A DNA stretch of 64,000 nt from Adiantum capillus-veneris (GCA_014529385.2 CM043957.1:88078381-88142380); one strand, 5' to 3'; positions 34,881-47,075 are shown, numbered from the stretch's first letter. Translations and numbers: made by a program. The notes: generated by a model not told the origin, from the sequence alone.

Positions 34881-36024
34881 TGGCACTTTGTTGCCTCTTT
34901 TCAATGGTGGAAATACGAATGTAAGTTCCAATGAGGCAAATGTACAGCCTATGCAGGTTTCTAAAAATGTTATAGATCAGCCTATTACTGATGCATATGT
35001 ACATGATGTACTTGATGAGGAAAGGGCTGAAAATGAGCAGGCTAGAGGTATGCCAAAATGGCTGGTGCACACTTTGCGTGACAGTAAATCGGATGCACCT
35101 TTGTCTAGTCGTACTCGTACTCGTTCAGGCTCTCGTGATGCATCTTATGCATCAGATTGTTATGCTTTGGCTGTGTCTAGCTTACATGATGTTGAGGAAC
35201 CTCTATCTTTTGATGAAGCACAGAATTCAGAAAATTGGATGGCTGCCATGCAATCAGAATATGATGCACTTATAGAAAATGACACATGGACTTTATGTGA
35301 TTTGCCTCCTGGCAAAAACGCCCTTGGTACGAAGTGGGTTTACAAGTTGAAACGCAAGCCGGATGGTGAGATCGATTGCCATAAGGCTCGACTTGTTGCA
35401 AAGGGTTATGCACAGCAAAAAGGCATAGATTATGAAGAGACTTTTGCTCCCACTTGTCGTATGATTACTGTGCAGTTTCTATGTGCATTGGCAGCTCATT
35501 TTGGTTGGGATGTACATCAATCAGACATTGTTACTGCTTTCTTGAATGGTGACATATTTGAGGAAGTTTATGTAACGCAGCCTTGCGATTTTGTCAGAAA
35601 AGGACAAGAGGACAAAGTGTGCAGATGTAAGAAGGCTTTGTATGGGTTGAAGCAATCTCCTCATGCTTGGTATGAGAAAGCTGACACTCATTTGGTTAAA
35701 CGAGGCTTTCGTAACAGTCCAACAGAAAGCACATTGTATGTAAAGCGTGAGGGTGATTTACTTATCATTGTGGTTCTTTATGTTGATGATTTGCTGATCA
35801 CTGGACCAAATGAGAGACATATTGCTGAATTTAAGGCTGATTTGAATGCTACTTTCAAGATGAAAGATTTGGGGCTCTTGCATCATTACTTGGGTATACA
35901 ATTTAAGCAGTGTGATGGTGGTATTGCCTTGTGTCAGAAAAGTTACATAGAGACATTGTTATGTAAGTTTGGACTTGAGGATTGCAAACCTATTGCCACT
36001 CCATGGAAACAGGTTCGAAGTTGA
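34881..36024 (+). pseudogene. pol: Cop-2 reverse transcriptase
   Basis: Open from about 34888 to 36024. RT blocks NSENWMAAMQSEYDALIEND, GTKWVYKLKRKPDGEID, KARLVAKGYAQQKGIDYEET, QSDIVTAFLNGDIFEEVYV, KKALYGLKQSPHAWYEK and the active site LYVDDLLITG near 35778. This is the longest intact segment of the element. The frame is lost at about 35995-36005 just before the RNase H connection. Confidence 0.92.
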
Positions 36025-36734
36025 GTCTACATGATGCTGGCAATCCTGCTAATGTCACTCTTTACCAAACTGTTGTTGGCTACCTCATTTATGTATGCAA
36101 CACGAGGCCAGATATTCAGTTTGCAGTCTCACAGGTCAGCAGATTTATGCATAGCCCAGGGTCTAAGCATTGACAGGCTGTCAAGAGGATTTTCCGCTAC
36201 CTTAGTGGCACTTTACATCTTGGCTTGTTTTATCCCAAGAGGGGATCATTGCCGCCAGACTTACATGCTTTTTTGGACTCAGATTGGGCTGGTTGTTTTG
36301 ACACAAGAGTGTCCACAAGTGGTTTTTGTTTCATGCTTGGCAGTTCATGTATATCATGGTTGAGCAAGAAGCAACCTACTGTGGCCACTTCGAGTTGTGA
36401 GGCTGAGTACAGAGCAGTCTTCACAGCTACGGTTGAGTGTGTATGTCTCAGACGCCTTATGGCTGATTTGGGTGTTGGACAGGACACTGCCAACACTATG
36501 TACACTGATAGTCAGAGCGCATTGGTAGTTGTGAGGAACCCAGTTTTTCATGCTCGCACAAAGCACATTGAGGTGCATTACCACTATGTCAGGGAGAGGC
36601 TCTCAGCAGGAGAGATCGACTTGGCTTATGTGCCAACACAGGACAACCTTGCAGATCTTTTCACAAAGGCATTGTCTCGTGAGAAGCTTGAAGCTTTCCG
36701 CAAAGCTTTGGGCTTACTCCCCTTTGTGGACTGA
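36025..36734 (+). pseudogene. pol: Cop-2 RNase H
   Basis: Connects through NPANVTLYQTVVGYLIYVCN and RPDIQFAVSQVSRFM, a TGA at 36171 where Trp is expected, then RNase H: LDSDWAGCFDTRVSTSGF, SSCEAEYRAVFTATVECVCL, YTDSQSALVVVRNPVFHART and VPTQDNLADLFTKAL, ending at TGA 36732. Catalytic acidic residues are visible. Confidence 0.92.
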
Positions 36735-36809
36735 TCATGTCCTCAGGGCATGGCACTTCCCTTTACTCATGTGCCAGCTCTCATTCACCGCATCACTCTA
36801 GGGCGGATT

Positions 36810-37036
36810 TGTTACCATATACATGTGGTAGTGATGTGTGTGAACACACTAGGACCGCTGGGGCATTTTTTCCCTCTTTAGGAGGTTTCTTCCCCCGAGC
36901 ATTGTATATACGCCCATCACACTAGGGCTATCTATCTTTCCATTGCACACTAAGTAATACACTCTCTATTGTGTGCCTTGAGCTTCCTTCGTCTTCTCCA
37001 AGCTGTGTGTGTTTCTCTGCAACCCTAATTCCAACA
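36810..37036 (+). repeat. Cop-2 3' LTR
   Basis: 227 bp, TGTTACC to CCAACA, followed by target duplication AAAAG; the short purine run AGGGCGGA just before it is the likely polypurine tract. Confidence 0.95.
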
Positions 37037-37041
37037 AAAAG

Positions 37042-37822
37042 GTGGTGTTTATAAACACCATAAATAAAGAGAGATGAAAAACAAGATTTGGGTTTTTATG
37101 TTTTTATTAGAGGATTTTGTGCCAACAATATGGGATTCAAAATCTCTACTTATATACAATTCTTGCTGAGATTTTTTGGCTTTCCTTGTTGGTATCTTTA
37201 TTCTTATATACAATCCTAGATTTTATGTTTCCATGACCAAACAATGTCTGACATAGCCATTGCAAGCCAAATAGAATGCACGTCTTGATATGAAGGGAGA
37301 AATACTACAAAGTCTCCTTGCTAGAATTTGCAGATGGGTTGAATTCTTTCCTTGGTTTCTGTCTTTGAGGCCCACAATAATGATCATTCTATACTTCATG
37401 TCCTATAAATCTTGTGGTATCCAATTGGGTATCCATGGAATCAATAAAGCTAGGACCTTGAGTTTTGGTCCAAAAAGGCATGTGCAACCTGGTATGTGGG
37501 AGGATGGGTTTATCAAGCTCCTATATCACATCAGTCCTATAGTTTATCACATGTTTGTAATTTTGTGGAGTGAAGGTCCATTTCTAATGTTTTTATAAAG
37601 TTTAATGTAATATTTTATCCCTGGGATGACTTGAGTCATGGCCTTTAACATACTCAACCAGTGGTAATAGAGGAGGGTCACCAACTTCTAGCATTGTCTT
37701 GCCATTGTTATCTTCCTTCCAAAGTGTAATACCATCACTTGGCTTCCAATCTAGTGTGGTAACATGGAATTTGTATTGCATTACTAGTGTGCCCCCATTC
37801 ACAAGAAGAAGCAAGACCAAAG
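37042..37822 (-). other. Spacer with an unidentified coding scrap
   Basis: Near 37047 the sequence GGTGTTTATAAACACC is a perfect 16 bp palindrome. On -, 37610-37810 reads as protein-like text (VTTLDWKPSDGITLWKEDNN, then PLLPLVEYVKGHDSSHP). I cannot assign it to a family. Otherwise non-coding. Confidence 0.35.
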
Positions 37823-38670
37823 TGTTGGAATTAGGGTTATATGAAGATGAAGGAAGCTCAAGGCCCACAACAGACAGTGTATTACTTAGTATGCAATGGA
37901 AAGAACAATCAGTTCTAGAGTGATGGGTGTATATACAATGCACGGGGGAAAAAACCTCGTAGTGAGGGAAAAATGTCACGATGGTCCTAAGTGTGTTCAC
38001 ACACATCACTACTACATGTATATGGTAACAAATTCCCCTTGGGAGTGATGTAGTGAATGAGAGCTAGCACATAGAGTATAGAAAGTGCCATGCCCTGAGG
38101 ACATGATCATTCCACAAAGGGGAGTAAGCCCAAAACTTTGCAAAAAGCTTCAAACTTCTCACAAGACAATGCCTTTGTGAAAAGATCTGCAAGGTTGTCA
38201 TGTGTTGGCACATAAGCCAAGCTCGTCTCTCTAGCTGAGAGCCCTCCCTAACATAGTGGTAATTCACCTCAATGTGCTTTGTGCAAGCATGAAAAACCGG
38301 GCTCCTTGCGACTGCCAATGCACTCTAACTGTCAGTGTAGATAGTGTTGGCAGTGTCATGTCCAATACCCAAATCAGCCATAAGGCGACTGAGCCATACA
38401 TACTCAATCGTAGCTGTGAAGACAACCGTGTACTCATCCTCACAATTGGAAGTGGCCATAGTAGGTTGCTTCTTGATCAACCATGATATGTGAGCTACCA
38501 AGCATGAAACAAAAACCGCTTGTGGACACTCGTGTGTCAATGTTGGTATACTTGCAATGCCCACCTCTCTCAGTTTTTCCACCACAATATATGATGCACA
38601 GTTTGTAAGGCCCCCATATGAGGAGAAGCCAATGGTGCACATATATTTGGTGGATTCCAACTTTGCACGC
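37823..38670 (-). mobile_element. Cop-3: reversed 3' end of the Cop-1/2 family
   Basis: An LTR on - from 38030 (TGTTACC) to 37823 (CCAACA), 208 bp, shorter than in Cop-2. Upstream on - is RNase H from about 38660: ECPQAVFVSCL, ISWLIKKQPTMATSNCEDEY, LMADLGIGHDTANTIYTDS, ARSPVFHACTKHIEVNYHYV. Stops and shifts are present. The rest of the element is missing. Confidence 0.88.
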
Positions 38671-39310
38671 TGATGGGATCTCTATTTGTGATTGTGGATG
38701 GTACGAAGCAAATTCAGGGCCAACTTTGGGGGCTTCGGGGGCGGAAGCCCCCGATACTTTTTATTCCTTTCGCTGAAATATTCCTTTTTGCTGGAATATC
38801 TTGGTCGGAAAATGGTCGGAAGACAATCGAAAAATGGCAGTCCGGTTGGCCAGCTGTCCGTGGTCTTTGGCCGGTGGCCGGATTTCCTTGGCTAGTGGCC
38901 GATTTCTAGGAGGACTTGTCTACCCAAAAGCGGCTACACATGGGCGCATGGGCGAGTCCTACCTGGACTTGGCTATCTAAGGGTAGCTGCACATGGGTGT
39001 TTAGAGGCTCCCTTACATCTATATAAGGAGACCTTCTCATGAGTAATTCGGTAGAATGGTGTGCACACTTGACGCACACGACACATCCTTGTGTAAGGAT
39101 TGTTAGTCCCTTGTATTCCTACTTACTCTAGTTGTCTAAATCGCCATCTAAGCTCTATCTTGAGAGCGCATGGGTGGATGATACCATCACTTTGTAATAG
39201 TGTGCTAATCTAAAGTTTTTGATTTACCACTAATCTACTTTGCATCGTATATCTCTCTACTCTCCTTGCTACTAGATCCTTATTGTATTCCGCATTTCTT
39301 ACAGACAAAA
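38671..39310 (+). mobile_element. Possible solo LTR
   Basis: TATA box CTATATAAGG at 39020-39029. A hairpin at 38728-38752 has arms GGGGGCTTC/GAAGCCCCC and a 7-base loop. Two imperfect direct repeats around GGCTACACATGGGCG / AGCTGCACATGGGTG lie at 38905-38996. T-rich downstream text resembles R/U5. No partner copy in the window and no coding. Confidence 0.35.
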
Positions 39311-39540
39311 CGACCAGCCCAATTTGAGGCCAAAAAAGCATGTAACTCTGGCAGCAATGATCCCCCCTTGGGATAAAACATGTAATGGAAATGGCCTATG
39401 AACTTTGAGAGTAGCGAAACTAAGAAACTTAGAAAAAGCATTTTTGTGAGATTATTTTGAGAGCATAGAGGGTGAAATTAATTGATGGTAGCAACATAAA
39501 CATGGTGCTTAATTAACTTGGCATGAACAATACTTTTGCA

Positions 39541-40045
39541 AGAGAGAGAGTTTAGAGAACATGACAACAATTGAGGACCAGATTTATGTGGAGTCGGTCC
39601 CCCCTTTAATAGGCATTTGTATTATAGATTCTCCCATTAAGAGAGACTTGGTACAATACAATCTTTGTGTTCCTTGTGACCTAGGTGATGCAATGAATAT
39701 GGAAAGCTTCATGCATCACGAGCATAACATAAACTTTGCAAAAAGCATTAACTATCCCAAGGCCTCGAACACCTTCGAAGGTGAAGAGAGCCAGCGGGGA
39801 ATGAGGGTAGGGAAGAGGAAGAAGAAACATTCCATAGGAGTAAGAAGTAGTTCCTCACTTATCATCACTCTTCTTGCTAGCATACATAATAGCATATTAA
39901 TGAAGATGGAGAATATGGCAAGCTTAAGCATTGAAGCATGGCTCTTGATTGTATTTGCATTCCATAGCCAAGAGTGTTGGTGTAGGCTCTCAACTTCTCT
40001 ACTAGCTTGGAGAAGGAGATGGAGCTCTTGCACTTTGCACTTCAC
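39541..40045 (+). mobile_element. LTR-like block upstream of Gyp-D gag
   Basis: Aligns in reverse complement with 31093-31690. It starts next to a short GA run. Downstream at 40078-40085 is a TATA-like AGTATATAG, followed by leader and the Gyp-D gag start at 40343. A translated frame exists across it, but the match to a non-coding inverted copy argues against a gene. Confidence 0.5.
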
Positions 40046-40342
40046 ACAATGAGAGTGTGTGTGAGTGTCTGTGGGAGAGTATATAGTCCCCCTTCTTGCT
40101 TTGGTCGACCCCCTCTTCTAGCTCATGGAAGAAGCTTATTGGACCCCTGCAAGCCTTGGCCAATCAACTGCAGAATGCATAACAGGCAACAAGGGTATCC
40201 TTGGGCCGACAAGTGTCCCCCTTTCCCCTTTGAGACAGAGGACTTGATAAATGCAAAAACAATTAATCAAATTGACTAATTTACCTATGCTCCACAGCCA
40301 CAACACCCAAGCTCTTATTTCAATGGGACCCTACCGGCTAGC

Positions 40343-41160
40343 ATGAGCATGTCACATCCGACGTCTGCTGCTATGCCTAGGGCCACACATATGAACTTTG
40401 GGCCACCACATGGCACAACACCATACCAAACTTGGAACCCAAGGGCTTCCTATGTGCCAAGACCAATGCCAATACCTACTCCACATGTAGTTTTTGGAGC
40501 GCCTTTACCCACGGTGCCTGCTCACTTAGGTGACTTGGCAGCATTTGCTCAAGCTATCGGTCGATCTATTGTTGAGAATATGCGTAACACGCCTGATAGA
40601 GAGCCTAGAAGTAAGGCAATACAAATAGCCAAGCTCACACAAAAAATTAGTGGAGATGGGGATTTGAGAAATCATATCGAAGTGTTTGAACAAATATGCG
40701 ATTCTCTAGGAGAAACACAATGACCTGCATAAGAGTAATGCTTTAAGCCTAACCTTAAGTGGGAAGGCTGGGGATTGGTATAGAACCCTAAGGGTGGAAG
40801 AAAAAACGATTTACCCTACTCTTAGGAGACTGTTCTTAAAAGAATACATAAAAGAGGGAGTGCTTTGGGGTGTAGCCCCTCAACTCTAGAAAGCCCAACG
40901 AGAGGAAGGAGAGTCGGTGAGAGACTTTATTAGTCGCTTGAAGCATTTGAATTCTCATTGTAATCCAAATGAGCGATTCAATAATAATCAATTGCTTGAT
41001 AGATTCATTAAGGGATTACGACATGAGGATATCTACAATGGCCTAGTCATTAGAGGTCTCACCACTTGGGAAGCAGTCACCGCCAATGCGATCCAATTGG
41101 AGGATAATTTAATGATTCAAGGAGAAAGAGTGTCTATTGAGCCTAAATCTACTAGCTCAC
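40343..41160 (+). pseudogene. gag: Gyp-D gag N-terminal half
   Basis: Gag domain: KLTQKISGDGDLRNHIEVFE, then LTLSGKAGDWYRTLRVEEK in a shifted frame, EGESVRDFISRLKHLNSHC and FIKGLRHEDIYNGLVIRGL. A frame change near 40720 and TAG at about 40889 interrupt it. It ends about 41160, where the following DNA switches to the opposite strand. Confidence 0.8.
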
Positions 41161-41164
41161 AAGC

Positions 41165-42353
41165 ATCGGGGCATTTGTCAGGTTGTTGTTGCATAGGGAA
41201 CAATGTGTCTGTAATCTGGATCTACCTAGGTGCTGGCTCTAGATCCCTTTGGGTATCTTCTAGGAACTGGGGTCTGACTTCGCTACTTTTGCAATCTCTT
41301 CCTTCGTGTTTTCTTCTTCTTCTAAGATTGGGCAATTGATGTTGTGTCTCTTTCTTCAAGGATATAATTTTGTTTTTGGAGCATCGATCGTGTGAGTACA
41401 TTTACTGGTACCACAGGTTTACTTTGTGATGGCTCCTCGGTAGCCTCAATCAAGTTTAATGGCGTGATCTTTGGCGCATTTGGATTATTCGGACATTGGG
41501 TAATCAAATGATCTATGCCACATCGATTACATATGAGTATCGACATTGTAGACGTGCTCGCTTGATTGGTTTGCATTAGTATAGCGTTCTTTTGTAGCCT
41601 AATAGGACACTCGGTCACACGATGTGGACCTCCACACTCATAGCATTGAAGAGGTGGTCTCTCGGCAGTGTAATTGATATTTGGGCCTCTTACAGCAAGA
41701 GCGGCTACTTGATAGACAGGTTTGACTTGTCCCCAACAGTCCTCCATGTAGTATTGTGGACTTTCTTCACGCGCATCAATCCCATAGGCAATATTAGGGT
41801 CTATATCTTCCTCACAGCCTTCCAAACAAGCAATAGATGACTCACGACCCACTTGATTCATAGAAGTGATTCTTGGATGTGGTGGTTGCGATCCTAGCAC
41901 TAGAGGTGGTAAGGGTGTTGTTTGAACAACATTTTGGGCCCTAGGGACCATGTGTTGTGACGTTTGTTCAAGAGGTGGGGCCGGCATCAATGCAGGCACT
42001 CGAGGTGTGTCCGTCCATGCTAAGGTTGGTCTATTGGCCATCGCGCGATTAAATACTATGCAATTCCTAGCTTGATGACCATACCTCCCACGGGCATTGC
42101 AATTCCCATTGAATTTTACAGTAAAAGTAGGACATTCACTGGTACTATGCGGACCATAGCATATTGGGCACCGTTGTTGCTCCCTTTTTGGATACATATG
42201 ATTGTTTTGTAGAGCACGATTGTCTCCAAGACTCTCTTGAATGGCCTTGGTGAGATATGCTAAAGTCATCTCAAATATCTTTGCCTCCTTAGCAATAGGA
42301 TCATAGATTTGACACCACAGTTCACTCGGCCCAATTGCAGCATTGTTACACAT
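41165..42353 (-). pseudogene. gag: Gyp-D gag C-terminal half, inverted in place
   Basis: A 343-codon open frame on - flanked on both sides by + strand pieces of the same type of element. It encodes zinc knuckles CPICYGPHSTSEC, CYECGGPHRVTEC and CNRCGIDHLITQC (CX2CX3HX4C) plus a degenerate fourth. Ends APKITPLNLIEATEE and VLTRSMLQKQ, like the gag tail of Gyp-A (TTLNMLETIPTS, VVTRAQAKK). So gag N-half is +, gag C-half is -, pol is +. No protease motif is found between them. Confidence 0.82.
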
Positions 42354-42369
42354 GTAAAATGGACACTAA

Positions 42370-43829
42370 TGTTGGGGAAGATTCTCCTTATATGGATGTT
42401 CTACCTAGGATGACTGAGTCGGAAAATGTGGATTGGGTCCACTTAGCAGCTACCATAGACACTTGGGGAAACAAGGGAACGACCTGGGTAACACCTGAGG
42501 GGGATGAAATGCCACCACTTATACCCTTAAATATGCTAGAAGCAATGAATATAGCTTCTGATGACCTACAAGATGAAGGTTTGTATGGCATTGGAACCAG
42601 TAGTGTCTCACAAGACTATAGCCCACACGATTTGGAGTCAAAATTATCAATTGAAATTGACTCTGAGGAAGAAGAATCTGAGTTAAATCTTAGTGCAAAT
42701 GTGGGGACAAATCATTCAGGGCCCAGTGGTACCCTAGATGACAATCTATCCAAGGGAATAGAAGACACAAGTAGCAATTCATCTAGTGACTCTTCACTAG
42801 AGATCGACCGTAATAAAAAATTAGACAAGAAGAGTAAGAGATATAAGAGACGACGATATCGAGCAAATGTGCGTGCTAGAATAAATGAAAAGAGATCTAC
42901 CACAGAATGGCTTAATTATATAGGGGCATGTGATGCTCATCGGAAGTTGGTAGATAACTGGGGTGAATACCTTCAAAGCGTTATGTGGTGTAGTCCACAA
43001 CCCATCGACATCGCACAACTAGAGGCTACAGAGAAGCCATTCAAGGATATATTTGCTTGGACATATCATGATATAAACGGTGTTCCACCTTTTGTGGTGC
43101 AACACACAATCCCCATGAATAGCATAGCTAAACCAGTTCAGCAACGACCCTACCCAATGAATCCTAAATATGCAAAGATCGTTCAAGAAGAGATTGAAAA
43201 GCTTGTGAAATGCGGATTCATATACCCTATTGAGCACTCAGAATGGGTGTGTCCAAATAGTGATTGTGCCAAAAAAGAATGGGAAACTCAAAGTGTGCGT
43301 GGATCTCAAGAAGGTCAATGCCTCCACTAGGAGGGACCATTACCCCTTGCCATATTCAGAACATGTGCTTGAAAGAGTTGCATGGAAGGAAGCTTATACC
43401 TTTTTAGATGGGTACTCTGGCTACAATCAAACCACAATGGTGCTAGAGGACCAAGATAAAACAGCCTTTATAACCGAATTTGGAGTGTTCGCATTTTGTC
43501 TTATGGCTTTTGGCTTAACCAATGCCCCTGCTACCTTTCAAAGATTAATAAACACTGCTTTTAGAGAATATTTGAGGGAGTTTTGTGAAGCTTTCTTAGA
43601 TGACCTTTGTGTTTATTCCTCTTGGAAAGAACATCTATCATGCTTACAAAAAGTGTTTGAGAAGTGCAAATTGTATCGCATCTCTTTAAACCCTTTCAAA
43701 TGCCAATTTTGGGTTAAACATGGAGTCATTTTAGGGCATATAGTGTCCAAAAATGGGATTTCCACAGATGAGAGCAAAATTAAAGCCATTGCTGAATTGC
43801 TACCACTTACAAACTATAAAGGAGTTTAA
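42370..43829 (+). pseudogene. pol: Gyp-D pre-RT linker and reverse transcriptase
   Basis: Linker: ESENVDWVHLAATIDTW, acidic/serine-rich, then basic KRYKRRRYRANVRAR. Pre-RT signature FAWTYHDINGVPP and VVQHTIPM. A frame change near 43255 splits WVCPN-VIVPKKNGKLKVC. RT: GYSGYNQTTMVLED, MAFGLTNAPATFQRL, active site FLDDL in place of YxDD near 43596. TAA at 43827 interrupts KGV-RFMGHVGYYRRF where relatives have Gln, consistent with CAA to TAA. Confidence 0.87.
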
Positions 43830-45490
43830 AGGTTCATGGGCCATGTTGGTTATTACCGACGGTTTATTTTAAACTTTGCCGAGATAGCTCGTCCATTGTA
43901 CAAACTTCTTATTGAGTTTCACTGGACCGTAGAGTGTGACCATGCTTATGAGTCATTGAAAAAGACCTTGACTAGTGCTCCTATTCTACGAGTGCCCAAT
44001 TGGAGTGTAATTTTCCATGTGCATATTGATACATTGAACTTTGCTATTGGGTGTGTTCTAGTTCAACTAGGAGAACAGAAAGTGGACTACCCCATTAGCT
44101 TTGCAAGTCGTCAATTGAATGATGTCGAGAGAAACTACACCACTACAGAGCGAGAAGGTTTAGCTATGATTTATGCAGTAAAGAAATTCCACTACTACCT
44201 TCTTTCCAACAAGTTTGTTTTCTGTGTGGATCATCAAGCCTTGTTGTATTTAGTAAATAAACCTTGTTCCACAGGAAGAATTACACGATGGTTGTTAATT
44301 CTCCTTGAGTTTGATTTTATCGTTGTGGTGAGACCTGGTAAAAGACATGTCAATATGACGGATCATTTGTCTCGTATACCTAATGATGAAGCCCCTATTG
44401 GAGTCGATGATGAATTGTCTGATACTTCCTTATTTCTAGTCGAGACCATGTCTGAATGGAGTGAGAAGATTGTGAACTTTCTAGTTAATGGTTTTCCACC
44501 CAAAGAGCTTCATAAGGACATAGCTCGAAAACTGTTAAAAGAATGTGAACCTTATTCTCTCATTGCAGGAACTCTCTACAGGCTAGGGAAGGATGATATT
44601 CTTAGACATTGTGCCCATGAGGATAAGTATTTATACATACTGCAAGAAGCCCACATGGGTATAACCGAAGGACATTTCTCAGGGGAACTAAGAGCTAGAA
44701 AGGTGTTGCAATCAGGCTGTTGGTGGCCTAACTTATTCAAGGATGTATCACTTTTTGCAAAAGGATGTGATGAATGTCAACATTACAAGATCACACAACG
44801 AAAGGATAAGATGCCCTTACATCCTGTTAAAGTGACTCAACCATTTGAAAAATGGGGTTTGGACTTCGTAGACCCAATTAGTCTGGCAGGTCGTAGCACT
44901 CAATCTCGATATATTATCGTTGTCACTGACTATGTGACAAAGTGGGCGGAAGCTAGGGCGACGCGTAAAGCTGATGCAAGGTCAACTGCCAAGTTTCTCT
45001 TTGAGAACATTATTACAAGATTTGGTTGTCCCTTTGAGATAGTGAGTGACAATGGCACTCATTTTATAAATGGAGTGATAAAAGAACTCACTACCAACGT
45101 CATGATAGCTCACCATAAGTCCACACCTTATTATCCACAAGCAAATGGCCAAGCGGAGAGTACCAACAAGACCTTAATCTCTATCTTGACCAAAACGGTC
45201 GAAGCTCATCGCACAAATTGGGATTTGACAGCCCTATGTACTTCTTACAAAGTGGCTATTAATTGTACACCATTCAAAATGGTATATGGCCAAGAAGCAG
45301 TTATGCTATGGGAGTTTGTAATTCCTAGTCTGCGTGTAGCTTCACAAGAAGGTTGGGATGGTAACCCTTTAGTTGAGCACTTATATATCCTTAAGAGGTT
45401 AGATGAATAAAGGCAATTGGCTGTGCAAAACGCACTTGTGGAGAAAGATAGGAGGAAGAAATGGTTTGATTGTCATCTAAAGAACAAAGA
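43830..45490 (+). pseudogene. pol: Gyp-D RNase H and integrase
   Basis: Long open frame 43836-45410. RNase H: FHVHIDTLNFAIGC, TTEREGLAMIYAVKKFHYYL, FCVDHQALLYL, DHLSRIPND. One H2C2 unit only: AHMGITEGHFSGELRARK with CDEC. Integrase: WGLDFVDPI (Asp), EIVSDNGTHFINGV (Asp), QANGQAESTNKT (Glu). The C-terminal domain is lost: homology ends around 45490. The contrast with Gyp-A, which has two H2C2 units, is useful. Confidence 0.88.
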
Positions 45491-45499
45491 TATCAGAGA

Positions 45500-46440
45500 A
45501 TTGTGATGGCACGACGGTTGAGTGCGGCACGGCGGTAGCTCCCTCTTCTTTGCGACGAGGAATCCTCCAAGAAGGTGAGCGTAGGGCGGTGAGTGACACA
45601 CCCTTGATCTCTTGAGCTTGCTAAATTAATATGGTTGTGTGCTTGCATCCATTTGTGGCTCGCACACAGTGTACGGCAAGTCCCTTGTTTTGACACGTGC
45701 GATAGACGCGCACAAACCATCCTTCTTTAGAGGGAAAACAAGGTACTCCATTGACATGTCGCATGGAAAAATCAAAAGAAAACAAGGTACTCCATTGATG
45801 TGTCACATAAAAAAATCGTAAGAAATTCAGAGGGTTCACTTCATAGGGCTGCAATGACACAATGTGCTTTAGCCAAAGAGAGGAGAGAGAATTGCGAGAG
45901 CATTAACAAAGAACTATGTTTCATTCTATCCCAAAGGATCTGAATCTTCCTTGGGAAGATCCCACGCCAGAAACAAGAGACCGACATATCGCTCAGGGAC
46001 TTCCTAGGGTGTAGGACTCTTTGCGTATGATATGTTGGAGAGGAAAAAGGATGCATTTGGTAAGGTATCCATTTATCTTTTTTCCATTTTTCAAAAGTAC
46101 AAAAAGTTTAACTACTGTTTTCTATTTCTTTTGTAGCTCCTCAAAGGAGAGATTTTTGCCACACAAACTTGCTAAAGTGAAAAAATTACACTGAAGGTTA
46201 GTGCTTTGTTTTGATGGGGAGATGCATGCATGCTTTGCAAAAATGATGTTTGTGTTTCACAAAATCTTCTAGGTTTATTTTGATTTATCGCTTCTGTTAA
46301 AAAAGATATATCAAGAAATTCATCCTTAACATCCTTTTTACATAACTACTATGATTATTATTTTCACATTTACACCAATTCACATATTAACTAGTAGGGG
46401 GTACCCAATTGTAGAAAATTGAAAATTGGTGTCATTAAGT
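45500..46440. other. Non-coding interval with a 45 bp tandem duplication
   Basis: At 45733-45820, two copies of a ~45 bp unit beginning GAAAACAAGGTACTCCATTG lie head to tail with a few differences. Nothing else recognised between the truncated Gyp-D and the UTP23-like gene. Confidence 0.6.
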
Positions 46441-46884
46441 GGGTTGGAAAAGTCTAAGGGTAATTGTGATGAAAGGCGAATGGTGATGGCAGGCTTCGTA
46501 GCATGCACGGAGGAGGCAGACGAGAGGAATGGAGCAGGTGGGCCAGGTACGCATTGATGAGGCAGGCGCGATTGCGAGCAAGTGGCAGGAGTTGGTAGCA
46601 GGGGAAGGGGAGGGGTCGCTGGAAGGTTCCGTCCTTTTTTTTGTTAAGTACAAAGAAGCCATCTCCATGACCGAGTTGGGAGCGTTGTAGTGGTATCCGA
46701 CATCTGAACTTTGGTCGAAACTTTGTACTATGACTATCATTCAAATGATTTTGAGAAGCTGGGAGTTGAAGCAAGTAGTAGCATAAGGATTACGAACATT
46801 ATGATTTTTAAAGCGACAGTTGAAAAAAACTACTCCAGCGTTGAAGAATCAGAGTTCCAATAACGAGCATAGCACGAGGACGAC
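46441..46884 (+). promoter_or_regulatory. Presumed promoter/5' UTR of the UTP23-like gene
   Basis: TE-free stretch immediately before the ATG at 46885. I see no clear TATA box. Assignment is by position only. Confidence 0.35.
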
Positions 46885-47072
46885 ATGAGGGTGAAGAAGC
46901 AAAAAACGAACAGAAGAACTATCCGCTTCTACAAGACGTGCTGTGGGTTCCGGGATCCCTTCAAGGTGCTGTGCGATGGCACCTTCTTGCATTACCTCCT
47001 CGCTCACAAGATGGGCCCCCCTGCTGACCACCTCACGCGCCTTCTCGGTTCTTCTAGGCCCTTCACCACCAG
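46885..47072 (+). CDS. UTP23: UTP23-like rRNA-processing protein, exon 1
   Basis: The ATG opens MRVKKQKTNRRTIRFYKTCC, then GFRDPFKVLCDGTFLHYLL and a TTR end, the conserved N-terminus of UTP23, a PIN-like domain protein of the small-subunit processome that acts in nucleolar early pre-rRNA cleavage. The Asp of DGTF sits at the PIN domain start. The exon ends in AG|GTATGT at 47072/47073, splitting an Arg codon in phase 2. In UTP23 proteins this Arg is followed by Cys-Val, so the next exon should begin with the last base of Arg then Cys. I find no such exon in the remaining 17 kb, so either the intron is very long or this is a partial copy. Confidence 0.82.
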
Positions 47073-47075
47073 GTA

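Larger units (their letters stand above)
31857..37036 (+). mobile_element. Cop-2: complete Ty1/copia element, 5180 bp
   Basis: 5' LTR 31857-32083 and 3' LTR 36810-37036 are both 227 bp, start TGTTACC, end CCAACA and differ at about seven positions by my hand count. Target duplication AAAAG is perfect (31852-31856 and 37037-37041). The primer-binding site for initiator tRNA-Met is at 32086-32097. All copia domains are present in order, but stops, frameshifts and a protease Asp-to-Gly change make it non-autonomous. Same family as Cop-1 and Cop-3. Confidence 0.96.

Noticed and set aside
37047-37062. Palindrome GGTGTTTATAAACACC as a member of the palindrome arrays
   Set aside because: Single copy, no CGCG centre, and not in a gypsy leader.
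39561-40052. 163-codon ORF as a real gene
   Set aside because: It coincides with an LTR-like block whose inverted copy at 31093-31690 is not open, and it has no recognisable domain.
46435-46774. Minus-strand ORFs upstream of the UTP23-like exon
   Set aside because: No protein-like signature, mutually overlapping frames; better explained as promoter/5' UTR sequence.
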